Below, one piece after another: positions 49,132 to 58,386 of a DNA stretch of 64,000 nucleotides. Each line of letters begins with the position of its first letter. Positions within the stretch are counted from its first letter, which is position 1. The notes below the pieces were generated by a model. That model saw only the letters and a list, made by a program, of their open reading frames with translations, was not told the origin of the DNA and did not search any database. Origin of the DNA: RXIX01 sp003989075 (GTDB lineage Bacteria > Pseudomonadota > Gammaproteobacteria > Competibacterales > Competibacteraceae); contig JAKOYN010000011.1 of the NCBI GenBank assembly GCA_029780415.1, positions 18,543 through 82,542 on the forward strand. The letters are read 5' to 3'. Made by a program: the position numbers and the translations under genes.

Positions 49132-51444
49132 TCAGGGTGCGCTCCAGTAATGGCGCTGGTCACGGCGTTCACGCACCGGTTCCAGTCTCTGACCCGTTTC
49201 CAGGCGAAAGGTCAGCGCGCCCTCATAGGCGGCATCGAGCAGCGTGGCGCCCGTGGATTGGTACAGCGTCACGGTTTCGGCACGCGGATAGCCATGGCGA
49301 TTGCGGTAACCGGTCGCGAACAGGATATAGCGCGGGCGCACCGCTGCCAGGAATGCAGGCGTTGACAGCGCGCGGCGCCCCTGGTGCGGCGCTACCATGA
49401 TGTCAGCCGCCAGCCCGTTGCCATAGCGTGCGACCAGATCCCGCTCAGCGCCACGTTCGATATCCCCCGGCAGCAGCACCCGTCCAGCGGTGCCGGTCAC
49501 GCGCAGCACGCAGGAGGCCTCGTCGCCGTCGAAACCCTGCGGCGGTGGATGCAGGATGGCGAACTCGACCCCATCCCAGTTCCAGGACTGGCCGGCCTGA
49601 CAAGGCGCGGCACCGTCGATTGGCACCTGATCCACCGCGGCCGTGAGCACCTGCGCGACCGGCACCTGTTCGCGCAGCGAGCGCACCCCGCCGCTATGCT
49701 GCACATCGGCGTGGCTGACCATCAGCATGTCCACTGCGGCAATACCCTGATGACGCAGGAACGGCACCAGCGCCACTCGACCGGCATCGAGACTCATCCC
49801 CAGCCGCGGCCCGGTGTCGTAGACCAGTACATGGTCATGGGTCCGCAGCACCACCGCCAGACCTTCACCGACATCCAGCAGCGTCAACCAGACCGCGCCC
49901 GGCGGCGGCGCCAACGTGGGCGGCCACAGCAGCGGCAGGCATAGCGGCAGTCCCAACCAGCGTGCCGGCCAGCCGCGCGGCGCCAGCAACAGGATCACGC
50001 CCGGCACAGCAAAGGCCAGCGTCCACAACGGCGGCGCCGGCCGGTATAGCACCACGCCGGGCAGGCGCTCCAGCCAGAGCAGAATGCGCCACAGCCCCTC
50101 CAAGGTCAGTGCCGCCAGATCCAGCAGCCCTGCCTGCAGGCTGTCACTTACAGGTCCAGCCAGCACCGCCAACAGATCCAGTGGCAGCACCGTACAGCCG
50201 ATCCAGGGAATGGCGATCAGGTTGGCCAGCGGCGACAGCAGCGGAATCTGCTGAAAAAAAAGCAGGGTTGGCGGTAACAGCGCCAGAGTGATGCCCAGTT
50301 GCAGCCACAGGGTCTGCACGAACAGGCCATGCCCATGACTGCGCCCACTCACCAGATAGAGAATGCTCGCAACCGCGCCAAACGACAGCCAGAATCCCGC
50401 CAGCAGCGACGCACCCGGATCAACCAGCAGTACCACCAGCAGCGCCAGGGCCAGGATTCGGCTCGGCAGGGCCGGTCGCCGAACCAGCAGAGCCAACATC
50501 GCGACCAGCACCATCAGAAACGAACGCTGCGCCGGTACCGACAGCCCGGATAACAGGGTATAGCCACCCGCACCCAGCAGCGCCGCCAGTGCAGCCGCTC
50601 GCGGTGCCGGCCAACGCAACGCCAGCGCCGGTACCCGGATCCACAACGCCCAGACCAGCGCGAACAGCATCCCGGCCACCAGACTGATATGGGAACCGGA
50701 AATCGACAACAGGTGCCCGGTGCCAGTGCGGTTGAACACTTCCCACTGCGCGGGGGTGATGCCGCTTTCCTCACCGATCGCCAGCGCCACCAGAATGCCG
50801 GTCTCAGCCTGTCCGGAACGCAGTTGCGCGAAACGGTCGGCGATATGCTGGCGGTAACGATCCAGTGGATAGCGCTCAGCCACTGCCAGCCGTTGCGGCA
50901 GTGGCTGAGCGCGGATGCTGCCGCTGGCGATGATGCCGCTGGCGTACAGCCAGCGTTCGTAATCGAAGCCACCGGGATTGCGCAGGCCGCGCGGCGACTT
51001 CAGCCGCACCGGAAACCCCCAGCGGTCACCGACACGCAATGCCGGCGGCACATCTGCAGTGGTTTTCTCTCCATTCTCGTCCCACCAGGACAAGCGTACC
51101 CGGCCGGTGAGCGGAATGTTTTGCCCGTCGCGCTGGACCTGCGCCAATTCAAACTCAAAGCGGACACTGCGCCCGGATCGCTCCGGCAGGCCGGCAATCC
51201 AGCCCTCCACCCATAGATCGACGCCTTCCAGCTCGGCCGGCAACTGCAACGACGGCGACGCCAGCAGCAGCGCATACAGGAATCCGGCCAGAGCACAGGC
51301 TGGCAAGCGCAGCCATGGCCCTGTCCACAGCATCATCAGCAACAGCACCAGCGGCAGTGCCAGCGCCCAGGCCCGCATCGGCAGCTCTGGCAGCATCTGC
51401 AAGGCCAGAATACCGATCAGAAAGGCCAGCACGCCCCGGCGCAT
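49132..51444 (-). CDS. comEC: ComEC/Rec2-family DNA uptake channel
   Basis: A 770-residue inner-membrane protein for transport of single-stranded DNA in natural transformation. An N-terminal membrane and OB-like DUF4131 region, a central competence domain (GLLLSISGSHISLVAG-type, here GHLLSISGSHISLVAG) with about 8 helices, and a C-terminal metallo-beta-lactamase domain (LDVGEGLAVVLRT, VSHADVQHSGG, VAPHQGRR) are present. The start at 51444 (MRRGVLAF) avoids an implausible 38-residue extension. The metal ligands are partly altered (SHADVQHSG for the usual HxHxDH), a common state in this family. Confidence 0.93.
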   Translation of the reverse strand: MRRGVLAFLIGILALQMLPELPMRAWALALPLVLLLMMLWTGPWLRLPACALAGFLYALLLASPSLQLPAELEGVDLWVEGWIAGLPERSGRSVRFEFELAQVQRDGQNIPLTGRVRLSWWDENGEKTTADVPPALRVGDRWGFPVRLKSPRGLRNPGGFDYERWLYASGIIASGSIRAQPLPQRLAVAERYPLDRYRQHIADRFAQLRSGQAETGILVALAIGEESGITPAQWEVFNRTGTGHLLSISGSHISLVAGMLFALVWALWIRVPALALRWPAPRAAALAALLGAGGYTLLSGLSVPAQRSFLMVLVAMLALLVRRPALPSRILALALLVVLLVDPGASLLAGFWLSFGAVASILYLVSGRSHGHGLFVQTLWLQLGITLALLPPTLLFFQQIPLLSPLANLIAIPWIGCTVLPLDLLAVLAGPVSDSLQAGLLDLAALTLEGLWRILLWLERLPGVVLYRPAPPLWTLAFAVPGVILLLAPRGWPARWLGLPLCLPLLWPPTLAPPPGAVWLTLLDVGEGLAVVLRTHDHVLVYDTGPRLGMSLDAGRVALVPFLRHQGIAAVDMLMVSHADVQHSGGVRSLREQVPVAQVLTAAVDQVPIDGAAPCQAGQSWNWDGVEFAILHPPPQGFDGDEASCVLRVTGTAGRVLLPGDIERGAERDLVARYGNGLAADIMVAPHQGRRALSTPAFLAAVRPRYILFATGYRNRHGYPRAETVTLYQSTGATLLDAAYEGALTFRLETGQRLEPVRERRDQRHYWSAP

Positions 51445-51484
51445 CGCTACAGACCCGCTGGTATCGCTATGGCCTGCGGGTCTA

Positions 51485-52174
51485 CTAGCGCTCGGCCACC
51501 AGCAGTCCGTCGTCCAGACGCCAGATCGCATCCATGCGCGCCGCCAATTCGGCATCATGGGTGACCACCACGAAGCTGGTGCCCAGATCCCGGTTCAGCT
51601 CCAGCATCAGCGCAAACACCTGTCCGGCGCTATGCCGATCGAGATTGCCGGTCGGTTCATCGGCCAGCACGCAGGTCGGGCCGGTGATCAGGGCCCGCGC
51701 CACTGCCGCCCGCTGCCGTTCGCCGCCGGACAGTTCACCGGGCTTGTGGGTCAGACGCTGACCCAGGCCAACCCGGTCCAGCAATTCCGCAGCACGCGCC
51801 GCCGCCGGGGCCGGTGATTCGCCGCGAATCAGCAGCGGCATGGCCACATTCTCCAGCGCGGTGAACTCCGGCAGCAGATGGTGAAACTGGTAGATGAAAC
51901 CCAGGCAGCGATTGCGCAGCCGCCCGCGGCCGGCATCATTCAAGCGACTCAATTCCTGTCCCGCTACCCACACCGAGCCGGCGCTGGGCGTATCCAGGCC
52001 GCCAAGCAGGTGTAACAGCGTGCTCTTGCCCGAACCGGAACTGCCAATAATCGCCAGCCGCTGACCGCGCAGCACCTGGAAATCGATGCCACGCAATACC
52101 TCCAGACGGGCGCTGCCCTCGCGAAAACTCTTGGTCAGTTGCCGGCATTCCAGCACCACGTTGGTATCGCTCAT
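51485..52174 (-). CDS. lolD: Lipoprotein-releasing ABC transporter ATPase LolD
   Basis: A 229-residue ABC ATPase that powers lipoprotein release from the inner membrane. Walker A GSSGSGKST, the LolD-type QFHHLLPEFTALENV, LSGGERQRAAVARAL and Walker B ADEPTGNLD are all visible. The ATG at 52174 has GGAA about 8 bases upstream; in-frame ATGs at 52180 and 52198 overlap or adjoin the permease stop and are alternatives. It follows the permease gene at 52191. Confidence 0.95.
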   Translation of the reverse strand: MSDTNVVLECRQLTKSFREGSARLEVLRGIDFQVLRGQRLAIIGSSGSGKSTLLHLLGGLDTPSAGSVWVAGQELSRLNDAGRGRLRNRCLGFIYQFHHLLPEFTALENVAMPLLIRGESPAPAAARAAELLDRVGLGQRLTHKPGELSGGERQRAAVARALITGPTCVLADEPTGNLDRHSAGQVFALMLELNRDLGTSFVVVTHDAELAARMDAIWRLDDGLLVAER

Positions 52175-52190
52175 CGGCATTTTTCCATTT

Positions 52191-53444
52191 TCATTCATAG
52201 CGCAGGGCCTCGGCCGGCTGGGTGCGCGCCGCGCGCCAAGCTGGATAGAGAGTGGCCAGCGCTGCCAGTCCGAACGCGACCAGGCCGATGGTGGACACAT
52301 CGCCCCACTGCACCTGCGAAGGCAGATCGCTGATCAGATATACGTCGGGTGCCAGAAATTTGATGCCAAAGACCCGTTCGATAAAAGGCACCACCACACC
52401 GACGTTCTTAGCCAGGGAAACGCCGCCGATCAAGCCAAGCAGGGTTCCGACCAGACCAATGGTGATGCCCTGCACGATGAAAATGCCCATGATGCTGCGT
52501 GGGGTCGCACCCAGGGTGCGCAGAATGGCGATATCGGACTGCTTGTCGGTCACCACCATCACCAGCGCCGAGACGATATTAAAGGCCGCTACCGCCACGA
52601 TCAGGGTCAGAATCACGAACATCGCGGTTTTTTCGATCTGCACCGCGCGAAAGAAACTGGCGTGATCCTGGGTCCAATCGCGCGCCAGATACCCGTCCGG
52701 CAGTCCCTCGGACAGCGCAGCCGCTAGACGCGGCGCCTGGAACAGATCGCGCAGCTTCAGGCGCACGCCGCTGACCGAGCCATCGGGCAATTGAAACAGC
52801 TTGCCGGCGTCGGCAACATGGATCAGCGCCAGCCCCCGGTCGTATTCGTACATGCCGGCATCAAAAATACCGACCACGTCGAAGCGCTTCAGCCGTGGCA
52901 GGATGCCCGCCGCCGTGATGTTGGCCTGCGGCGTGATCACCGTCACCTTATCGCCAATGTTGACGCCGAGCGCGTTCGCCAGCGCCTTGCCGAGGATGAT
53001 ACCGAAAGCACCGGGGCGCAGGTCATCAAGCGTGCCGCGCACCATCTTGTCGCCAATATGCGAGACCTGTTTTTCCTCGGCTGGCAGAATGCCCTGCAGC
53101 AGCGCGCCACTCACCAGCGAAGCGTGGTTGAGCATGGCTTCGCCACGGATGTAGGGCGCGCCACCGAGTACCTCGGGACTGCTGCGCTGGGCCTGATCAC
53201 GCAAGCCCTGCCAGTCCTCGACCAAACCGTTCCAGCGGCTGATCGTGGCATGGGCGGTCATCGACAGGATGCGACCACGCAGTTCCTGCTGAAAGCCGTT
53301 CATCACCGAAAGCACAGTGATCAGGGCGGTGATGCCGAGGGCAATACCGAGCATCGAAGTCAGGGAAATGAAGGAGATGAAGTGATTGCGGCGCTTGGCG
53401 CGGGTGTAGCGCAGGCCGATAAACAACTCCAGGGGACGAAACAT
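52191..53444 (-). CDS. Lipoprotein-releasing permease, LolC/LolE type
   Basis: A 417-residue inner-membrane permease with four membrane helices: one at about 25-48 (SLTSMLGIALGITALITVL) and three near the C-terminus (about 270-300, 320-345, 375-400), flanking a periplasmic domain. The N-terminus MFRPLELFIGLRYTRAKRRNHF is typical of LolC/LolE. Only one such gene is present, so either the second permease lies elsewhere or this forms a homodimer as proposed for LolF-type systems. Confidence 0.92.
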   Translation of the reverse strand: MFRPLELFIGLRYTRAKRRNHFISFISLTSMLGIALGITALITVLSVMNGFQQELRGRILSMTAHATISRWNGLVEDWQGLRDQAQRSSPEVLGGAPYIRGEAMLNHASLVSGALLQGILPAEEKQVSHIGDKMVRGTLDDLRPGAFGIILGKALANALGVNIGDKVTVITPQANITAAGILPRLKRFDVVGIFDAGMYEYDRGLALIHVADAGKLFQLPDGSVSGVRLKLRDLFQAPRLAAALSEGLPDGYLARDWTQDHASFFRAVQIEKTAMFVILTLIVAVAAFNIVSALVMVVTDKQSDIAILRTLGATPRSIMGIFIVQGITIGLVGTLLGLIGGVSLAKNVGVVVPFIERVFGIKFLAPDVYLISDLPSQVQWGDVSTIGLVAFGLAALATLYPAWRAARTQPAEALRYE

Positions 53445-53564
53445 GGATACGGTTCCGATTGGCGGCGCGGCAATCGCCGAAGGCGGCCCATTATAAAGAT
53501 GTTGGCCGCCCGGTGGGCGGCCATGTGATGCTTCAGGATTTCGAATGGTGTGATAAATGCGCAA

Positions 53565-54173
53565 TTATGACTTGGGTGGCATCGCCGGTACCGCCGGAAC
53601 TGCCGGCGCAGCCGGTGCAGCAGGCATCGCCGGTACCGCCGGAACTGCAGGAACTGCCGGTGCTGCAGGAACCGCCGGAACCGCCGGTGCGGCCGGTGCG
53701 GCCGGTGCGGCCGGTGCTGCAGGCATCGCCGGAACCGCCGGAACTGCAGGAACTACCGGTGCTGCAGGAACCGCCGGAACCGCCGGTGCGGCCGGTGCTG
53801 CAGGCATCGCCGGAACTGCAGGAACCGTTGGAACTGCCGGTGCGGCCGGTGCTGCAGGCATCGCCGGAACTGCAGGAACCGCCGGAACTGCCGGTGCGGC
53901 TGCGCCGACCGTTAACATGCCCTTGTTTTCCGCCAACAGCTTCTCCAGGGCCTTTTGCTTGATGCCCGGTACCTTGGCCAGATCATCCAGGGATTTAAAG
54001 GGACCGTTCGCTTCGCGGTATTTGACGATATCTTCGGCTTTCTTAGGGCCAACCCCTTTGAGAACCTTATCCAGTTGATCAGCGCTCGCAGTATTAATAT
54101 CGATCGCTTGAGCAAAGGTCAGCGTTGAAAACAGCGCCAAGGCCAACCCGGTGAGTAATTTTGAAAACCGCAT
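53565..54173 (-). CDS. Secreted helix-hairpin-helix (ComEA-like) protein with Ala/Pro repeat tail
   Basis: A 202-residue exported protein. Residues 1-21 are a Sec signal peptide (LLTGLALALFSTLTFA). Residues 24-88 hold a tandem helix-hairpin-helix domain (INTASADQLDKVLKGVGPKKA; KVPGIKQKALEKLL) as in ComEA, which binds DNA in the periplasm. From about residue 91 to the end the protein is a long Ala-Pro-Ala/Val/Met repeat encoded by 9-base units. ComEC is encoded 2 kb downstream, supporting a DNA-uptake role. GGAGGAAG precedes the ATG. The repeat tail may span the cell wall. Confidence 0.88.
   Translation of the reverse strand: MRFSKLLTGLALALFSTLTFAQAIDINTASADQLDKVLKGVGPKKAEDIVKYREANGPFKSLDDLAKVPGIKQKALEKLLAENKGMLTVGAAAPAVPAVPAVPAMPAAPAAPAVPTVPAVPAMPAAPAAPAVPAVPAAPVVPAVPAVPAMPAAPAAPAAPAAPAVPAVPAAPAVPAVPAVPAMPAAPAAPAVPAVPAMPPKS
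53578..53904 (-). repeat. 9-bp-periodic minisatellite encoding Ala/Pro/Val tail
   Basis: About 330 bases built from imperfect 9-base units of the type GGAACCGCC/GGTGCTGCA, arranged into longer blocks that begin GCAGGCATCGCCGG and recur at intervals. Unit length is a multiple of three, so copy changes keep the frame of the HhH gene. Confidence 0.9.
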
Positions 54174-54234
54174 TGTTCTTCCTCCACTTAGGGCATCAAA
54201 GGGCTCGAATGCCGGTGGGCAACAACCGACACTG

Positions 54235-54262
54235 TCTATAAACCTAGAACAGTGGAAGACAA
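54235..54262 (-). promoter_or_regulatory. Candidate promoter of the HhH protein gene
   Basis: On the minus strand TTGTCT (54262-54257) and TATAGA (54240-54235) are 16 bp apart, about 60 bases before the ATG at 54173. The surrounding region is unusually AT-rich for this window. Confidence 0.45.
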
Positions 54263-54320
54263 ATGCAACAAAAAAGAACGTATCTATTGGTACAGGCGTG
54301 TAACCATCGAGCGCCGCAAA

Positions 54321-55487
54321 TCAGCCTGACTTCATCACCAGATCAGGAATGGGCTTGATGGTGTTCCACTGCTGGCAACTGGGGCAACACCAGCGCAGGG
54401 TCTTGACGACGAAACCGCAGTGCACACAGCGATAGCGCGCGGCGCTGTTCAGCAACTGCGTGCTGATGCAATGCAGAGCGCGCAGGTCCGCATACTCGGC
54501 GCCCCGACCATGGCCCAGCTTGATCTCCACCAGGCGGCGCAAACCCAGCAGAGTCGGATAGTCACGCAGTTCACTTTCAAGAAACCGCAGCGCTGCATCC
54601 TCACCTTCCAGCTTGAGCAGCCATTCCGCCACCGCATCCGTCACTCGCCCGCTATGGTCCTGGCTATGCGCCGCGCGCAGGTAAACCAGCCACTCATCGA
54701 GTCGCCCAAGCGCGCTATAGCATTGGCTCAACGGGGCAATCGCTTCCGGGAAAAAGCCGCGATCCTGCCACTCCACAGCCTGCAATGCGGTCATCGCAGC
54801 CGGGTAATCGCCTGCACGCATCGCCAGGCGGCCTTGCAGCAGGCTGGCTCGGGCACAGCCAGGGTCGCGGCTCAGCGCTTCCTGCAGGCTTGCCTGGGCG
54901 CTGGCCTCATCCTGGCGCTGACTCGCCTCCTCGGCCAGTTCGCAGCAGTGATGGGCGGTCTCGCGGCGGCGAGACAAACCACCGAGCCGCTCCAGACGAT
55001 CGCAATAGGCAATCGCCTGCCGCCAGTCCTTCTCCTGCTGGAAAATGTAGATCAGTCGCGACAGGGCAACCGCCGTGTGATCCGGTTGCTCGACCAGTTC
55101 CTGAAACAGGGTTTCGGCTCGATCGAACAGACCGGCGCGCAGATAATCCTCACCCAGCTCCAGCATCGCCCGGCGCCGCTGTTCGGCGGTCAGATGGGTG
55201 CGGTCGATCAGGCTGCCGTGGATGTGAATCGCCCGGTCGACCTCACCCCGGCGCCGGAACAGATTGCCGAGCGCCAGATGGATCTCGGCGGTATCCCGAT
55301 CCACATCGGCCATCCGCGTAAACACTTCGATCGCCTGATCGGGCTTATCATCGATCAGGTAATTCAGACCCTTGAAATAATCGGCATTACCAACAGCCGC
55401 GTCATGACGACGCACATATTCGCGCCGGGCTATCCACCAGCCAGAGGCCGCAGCCACCGGCAGCAGCAGCCACAAAAGCTCCATCAT
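54321..55487 (-). CDS. lapB: LPS assembly regulator LapB
   Basis: A 388-residue inner-membrane protein that, in E. coli, directs FtsH to degrade LpxC and so sets LPS output. An N-terminal membrane helix (about 2-18), nine or so TPR-like helical repeats (for example DYFKGLNYLIDDKPDQAIEVF) and a C-terminal rubredoxin-like zinc knuckle (CVHCGF and CCPSCQQW) are seen. Two adjacent ATGs are possible starts (55487, 55484). lapA lies 34 bp upstream. Confidence 0.94.
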   Translation of the reverse strand: MMELLWLLLPVAAASGWWIARREYVRRHDAAVGNADYFKGLNYLIDDKPDQAIEVFTRMADVDRDTAEIHLALGNLFRRRGEVDRAIHIHGSLIDRTHLTAEQRRRAMLELGEDYLRAGLFDRAETLFQELVEQPDHTAVALSRLIYIFQQEKDWRQAIAYCDRLERLGGLSRRRETAHHCCELAEEASQRQDEASAQASLQEALSRDPGCARASLLQGRLAMRAGDYPAAMTALQAVEWQDRGFFPEAIAPLSQCYSALGRLDEWLVYLRAAHSQDHSGRVTDAVAEWLLKLEGEDAALRFLESELRDYPTLLGLRRLVEIKLGHGRGAEYADLRALHCISTQLLNSAARYRCVHCGFVVKTLRWCCPSCQQWNTIKPIPDLVMKSG

Positions 55488-55521
55488 GGGCACGGGCAGC
55501 GCAGGCAACGGACGCGGCGCT

Positions 55522-55824
55522 TCAACGGACCTCCCGACCAGCCTTGCGCAGCAGCAGATTCAGATCCTGCTCCTTGCTGGATAGCGTCTGCCGCAACCGC
55601 GCAACCTGCCAGCGCAGCGGCAATACCACAAAGGCGCCGATCAATGTCGCCACCCCGGCGCCCGCGGCAAATGCACACACCACCACCAGTGACAGCGGAA
55701 GCGTCGCGGTGCCCAGCATATAGTTAACGGTCACCGGGTCGGCGTGCAGGGTGGAAAACTCCACGCCCAGCACCAACACGGCCAGTAGAATGACAGCGAT
55801 CAGCACGAACTTGATCCAGGACAT
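55522..55824 (-). CDS. lapA: LapA-domain inner-membrane protein
   Basis: A 100-residue protein with two membrane helices (about 5-25 and 42-70) joined by a short loop (STLHADPVTVNYMLG), then a coiled-coil cytoplasmic end (RLRQTLSSKEQDLNLLLRKA). This matches LapA (YciS), encoded just before LapB in gammaproteobacteria. The ATG at 55824 (MSWIKFVLIAV) is the natural start. Confidence 0.9.
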   Translation of the reverse strand: MSWIKFVLIAVILLAVLVLGVEFSTLHADPVTVNYMLGTATLPLSLVVVCAFAAGAGVATLIGAFVVLPLRWQVARLRQTLSSKEQDLNLLLRKAGREVR

Positions 55825-55954
55825 CGATTTCCCCTGCCAGAACGATTCGGGACCCAAGCAGCCCTAGGCGGCTTGCGCGTTTGCAACTGTGGGATTTTGT
55901 GAGCTTCAGCGTATCCGTTCAATGCCTTCCCGCGGCGTTCCCGTTCGAGAATCC

Positions 55955-55988
55955 AAAAAAAACCCACGGTAACGCGGGTGGGTTTTTC
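55955..55988. terminator. Bidirectional intrinsic terminator between ihfB and lapA
   Basis: Arms AACCCAC (55961-55967) and GTGGGTT (55978-55984), with an A-run on the left and a T-run on the right, so it can act on both strands. It would end the ihfB transcript. Confidence 0.8.
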
Positions 55989-56029
55989 TGCATCGACGGC
56001 TGACCGCCCGCACGGGACGGCTATCAATC

Positions 56030-56338
56030 CTACCGCAATTCACTGCTACCGTTCTGGTAGTAATCATTGACCCGCTCGCGCAGCTCCTTGCCCGGCTTGA
56101 AATGCGGCACATATTTGCCATCCAGGGATACGGCATCGCCGGTCTTGGGGTTACGCCCCACGCGCGGCGGCCGAAAATGCAGCGAGAAACTGCCAAAGCC
56201 CCGAATCTCGATTCGCTCGCCATTGGCCAGAGACTCGCTCATCTGCTCCAGCATGGTCTTGATCGCCTGCTCCACGTCCCGATAGGGAATATCGCTGCGC
56301 TTGCGCGCCAGAATTTCGATCAACTCCGATTTCGTCAT
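56030..56338 (-). CDS. ihfB: Integration host factor, beta subunit
   Basis: A 102-residue DNA-bending protein of the HU/IHF family. The N-terminal MTKSELIEILARKRSDIP, IRGFGSFSLHFRPPRVGRNP with the intercalating Pro of the beta arm, and KTGDAVSLDGKYVPHFKPGKEL are typical. GGGGAAAG precedes the ATG. It follows rpsA, the standard order, but behind a clear terminator, so it likely has its own promoter. Confidence 0.97.
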   Translation of the reverse strand: MTKSELIEILARKRSDIPYRDVEQAIKTMLEQMSESLANGERIEIRGFGSFSLHFRPPRVGRNPKTGDAVSLDGKYVPHFKPGKELRERVNDYYQNGSSELR

Positions 56339-56407
56339 AAGGCTTTCCCCAGAAAAACGCGGGCGGCGCTATCCAGCACCGCGCCCTGCCCGCTCGCGCA
56401 TCCGCTG

Positions 56408-56441
56408 AAAAAATAAGCGGCAACCGACAAGCGATTGCCGC
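56408..56441 (-). terminator. Intrinsic terminator after rpsA
   Basis: On the minus strand, GCGGCAA (56441-56435) pairs with TTGCCGC (56423-56417) and is followed by TTATTTTTT. A second GGGGG/CCCCC stem lies just upstream (about 56447-56479). Confidence 0.88.
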
Positions 56442-56484
56442 AGCGACAGGGGGATGCGCAGCGGCAACCCCCTTGTCCGGTTTG

Positions 56485-58158
56485 TCAGTCGTCCTGGGCG
56501 CCCATCTGTTCCTTGAAGATATCCCCCAGGGTCGCGCCACTGCTGGATTTACGACTGTAATCCTGCAGCACTTCCGCTTCCTCGGCCATATCCTTGGCCT
56601 TGATCGACAGGGAAATGGTCCGGTTCTTGCGATCGACGCCGATGAACTTGGCTTCGATATCCTCGCCTTCCTTCAACATCGAACGGGCGTCCTCGATCCG
56701 CTCGCGGGACAGTTCGGAAGCACGCAGCGTACCTTCGACACCGCTGCCGAGGTCAACCATGGCGCCCTTGGCGTCAACCGACAGAATGCGCCCCTTGACG
56801 ATGCTGCCCTTGGGATGATCGGCAACGAAGTTGGAGAAGGGATCCTTGTCGAGCTGCTTGATACCCAGCGAGATGCGCTCACGCTCGGGATCGACTGCCA
56901 GCACCACCGCCTCGACTTCCTGGCCCTTCTTGTACTGGCGCACTGCTTCTTCGCCAGCTACATTCCAGGAGATGTCGGACAGATGCACCAGGCCATCGAT
57001 GCCACCATCCAGACCAATGAAGATACCAAAATCGGTGATCGACTTGATCTTGCCGGCAACGCGATCGCCCTTGGCATGGTTCTGGTCGAACTCGTCCCAG
57101 GGATTCTGCTGGCACTGCTTCATGCCCAGCGAGATACGGCGACGGTCCTCGTCGATGTCGAGCACCATGACCTCGACTTCGTCACCCAAAGCCACGACCT
57201 TGTTCGGGTTGACGTTCTTGTTGGTCCAGTCCATCTCGGAGACGTGCACCAGACCCTCGACGCCCTCTTCGATCTCGACGAAGCAGCCATAGTCGGCAAT
57301 ATTGGTCACCTTGCCGAACACCCGGGTACCGACCGGGTAGCGGCGCGCCAGAGCGATCCACGGATCGTCACCGAGCTGCTTGAGACCCAGGGAAACGCGG
57401 TTGCGCTCGCGATCGAACTTGAGCACCTTGACGCGGATATTGTCGCCCACCGCGACCACTTCGGAGGGGTGCTTGACCCGCCGCCAGGCCATATCGGTGA
57501 TGTGCAGCAGGCCATCGATGCCACCCAGATCCAGGAAGGCGCCGTAATCGGTGAGGTTCTTGACCACGCCCTCGACCACCTGGCCTTCCTGCAGGTTCTG
57601 CAGCAGGGCTTCGCGCTCGGCACTGTATTCCTGCTCAACCACAGCCCGACGCGACACCACCACGTTGTTACGCCGGCGATCGAGCTTGATGACCTTGAAT
57701 TCGAGTTCCTTGCCTTCCAGGTAGCCGGCATCGCGCACCGGCCGGACATCGACCAGGGAACCGGGCAGGAACGCGCGGATCTCGCCGATGTCGACGGTGA
57801 AACCGCCCTTTACCTTGCCGCTGATCAGGCCCTTGACGATTTCCTCGCCTTCGAAGGCCTTTTCCAGGGAACTCCAGATGCGGGCGCGCTTGGCCTTCTC
57901 GCGGGACAGGCGGGTTTCGCCAAAGCCGTCCTCCAGGGCGTCCAGGGCGACTTCGACTTCGTCCCCGACCTGCACTTCGAGCACGCCGTCCTCGTTATAA
58001 AACTGTTCGAGCGGAATCAGCCCTTCCGATTTCAGACCGGCATTGACCACCACGGCATCTGCGCGGATTTCCACGATCCGGCCCAGGACGATGGAACCAG
58101 GCTGCATCTGCTTATCGGCGAGACTCTGTTCAAACAGTTCGGCAAAACTTTCGGTCAT
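56485..58158 (-). CDS. rpsA: 30S ribosomal protein S1
   Basis: A 557-residue RNA-binding ribosomal protein with six S1 repeats, needed for initiation on structured or leaderless-weak mRNAs. Repeat signatures such as GAFLDLGGIDGLLHITDMAW, GCFVEIEEGVEGLVHVSEMD and GIFIGLDGGIDGLVHLSDIS are evenly spaced. Length equals E. coli S1 (557). It follows cmk after 228 bp that contain a terminator, so rpsA probably has its own promoter there. Confidence 0.98.
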   Translation of the reverse strand: MTESFAELFEQSLADKQMQPGSIVLGRIVEIRADAVVVNAGLKSEGLIPLEQFYNEDGVLEVQVGDEVEVALDALEDGFGETRLSREKAKRARIWSSLEKAFEGEEIVKGLISGKVKGGFTVDIGEIRAFLPGSLVDVRPVRDAGYLEGKELEFKVIKLDRRRNNVVVSRRAVVEQEYSAEREALLQNLQEGQVVEGVVKNLTDYGAFLDLGGIDGLLHITDMAWRRVKHPSEVVAVGDNIRVKVLKFDRERNRVSLGLKQLGDDPWIALARRYPVGTRVFGKVTNIADYGCFVEIEEGVEGLVHVSEMDWTNKNVNPNKVVALGDEVEVMVLDIDEDRRRISLGMKQCQQNPWDEFDQNHAKGDRVAGKIKSITDFGIFIGLDGGIDGLVHLSDISWNVAGEEAVRQYKKGQEVEAVVLAVDPERERISLGIKQLDKDPFSNFVADHPKGSIVKGRILSVDAKGAMVDLGSGVEGTLRASELSRERIEDARSMLKEGEDIEAKFIGVDRKNRTISLSIKAKDMAEEAEVLQDYSRKSSSGATLGDIFKEQMGAQDD

Positions 58159-58315
58159 GGGTTATTGGCTCAAAAAACCGGCGGCACGGACCGCCACGGG
58201 TTGGCTTGGCAATGAGGTTCGGGGATGCTCCCCGAACCGGCTTTGGCGACTGCGCTCCCGTCGCAACAGGAGCCTTCAGGGCTTGCGCCCAGAGCGTCCA
58301 GTCCCGACGCTCACG

Positions 58316-58336
58316 AAAAAACCGCTTTAAAAAGCG
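58316..58336 (-). terminator. Small terminator after cmk
   Basis: On the minus strand CGCTT (58336-58332) pairs with AAGCG (58327-58323), followed by a run of six T (with a short GG gap). It lies between cmk and rpsA. Confidence 0.6.
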
Positions 58337-58386
58337 CTTGTCGAACAAGCGTAGCCACGGACGCTGCCGGCGTAAAGGCTGAATCC

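Noticed and set aside
53557..54078. Plus-strand frame encoding a collagen-like Gly-Thr-Ala/Gly-Ala-Ala repeat
   Set aside because: It reads the minisatellite of the helix-hairpin-helix gene backwards. The minus frame has a signal peptide, domain and ribosome-binding site; the plus frame has none and loses repeat character outside the tract.
56473..58215. 580-codon plus-strand frame opposite rpsA
   Set aside because: Antisense to ribosomal protein S1. Regular spacing in it only mirrors the six S1 repeats.
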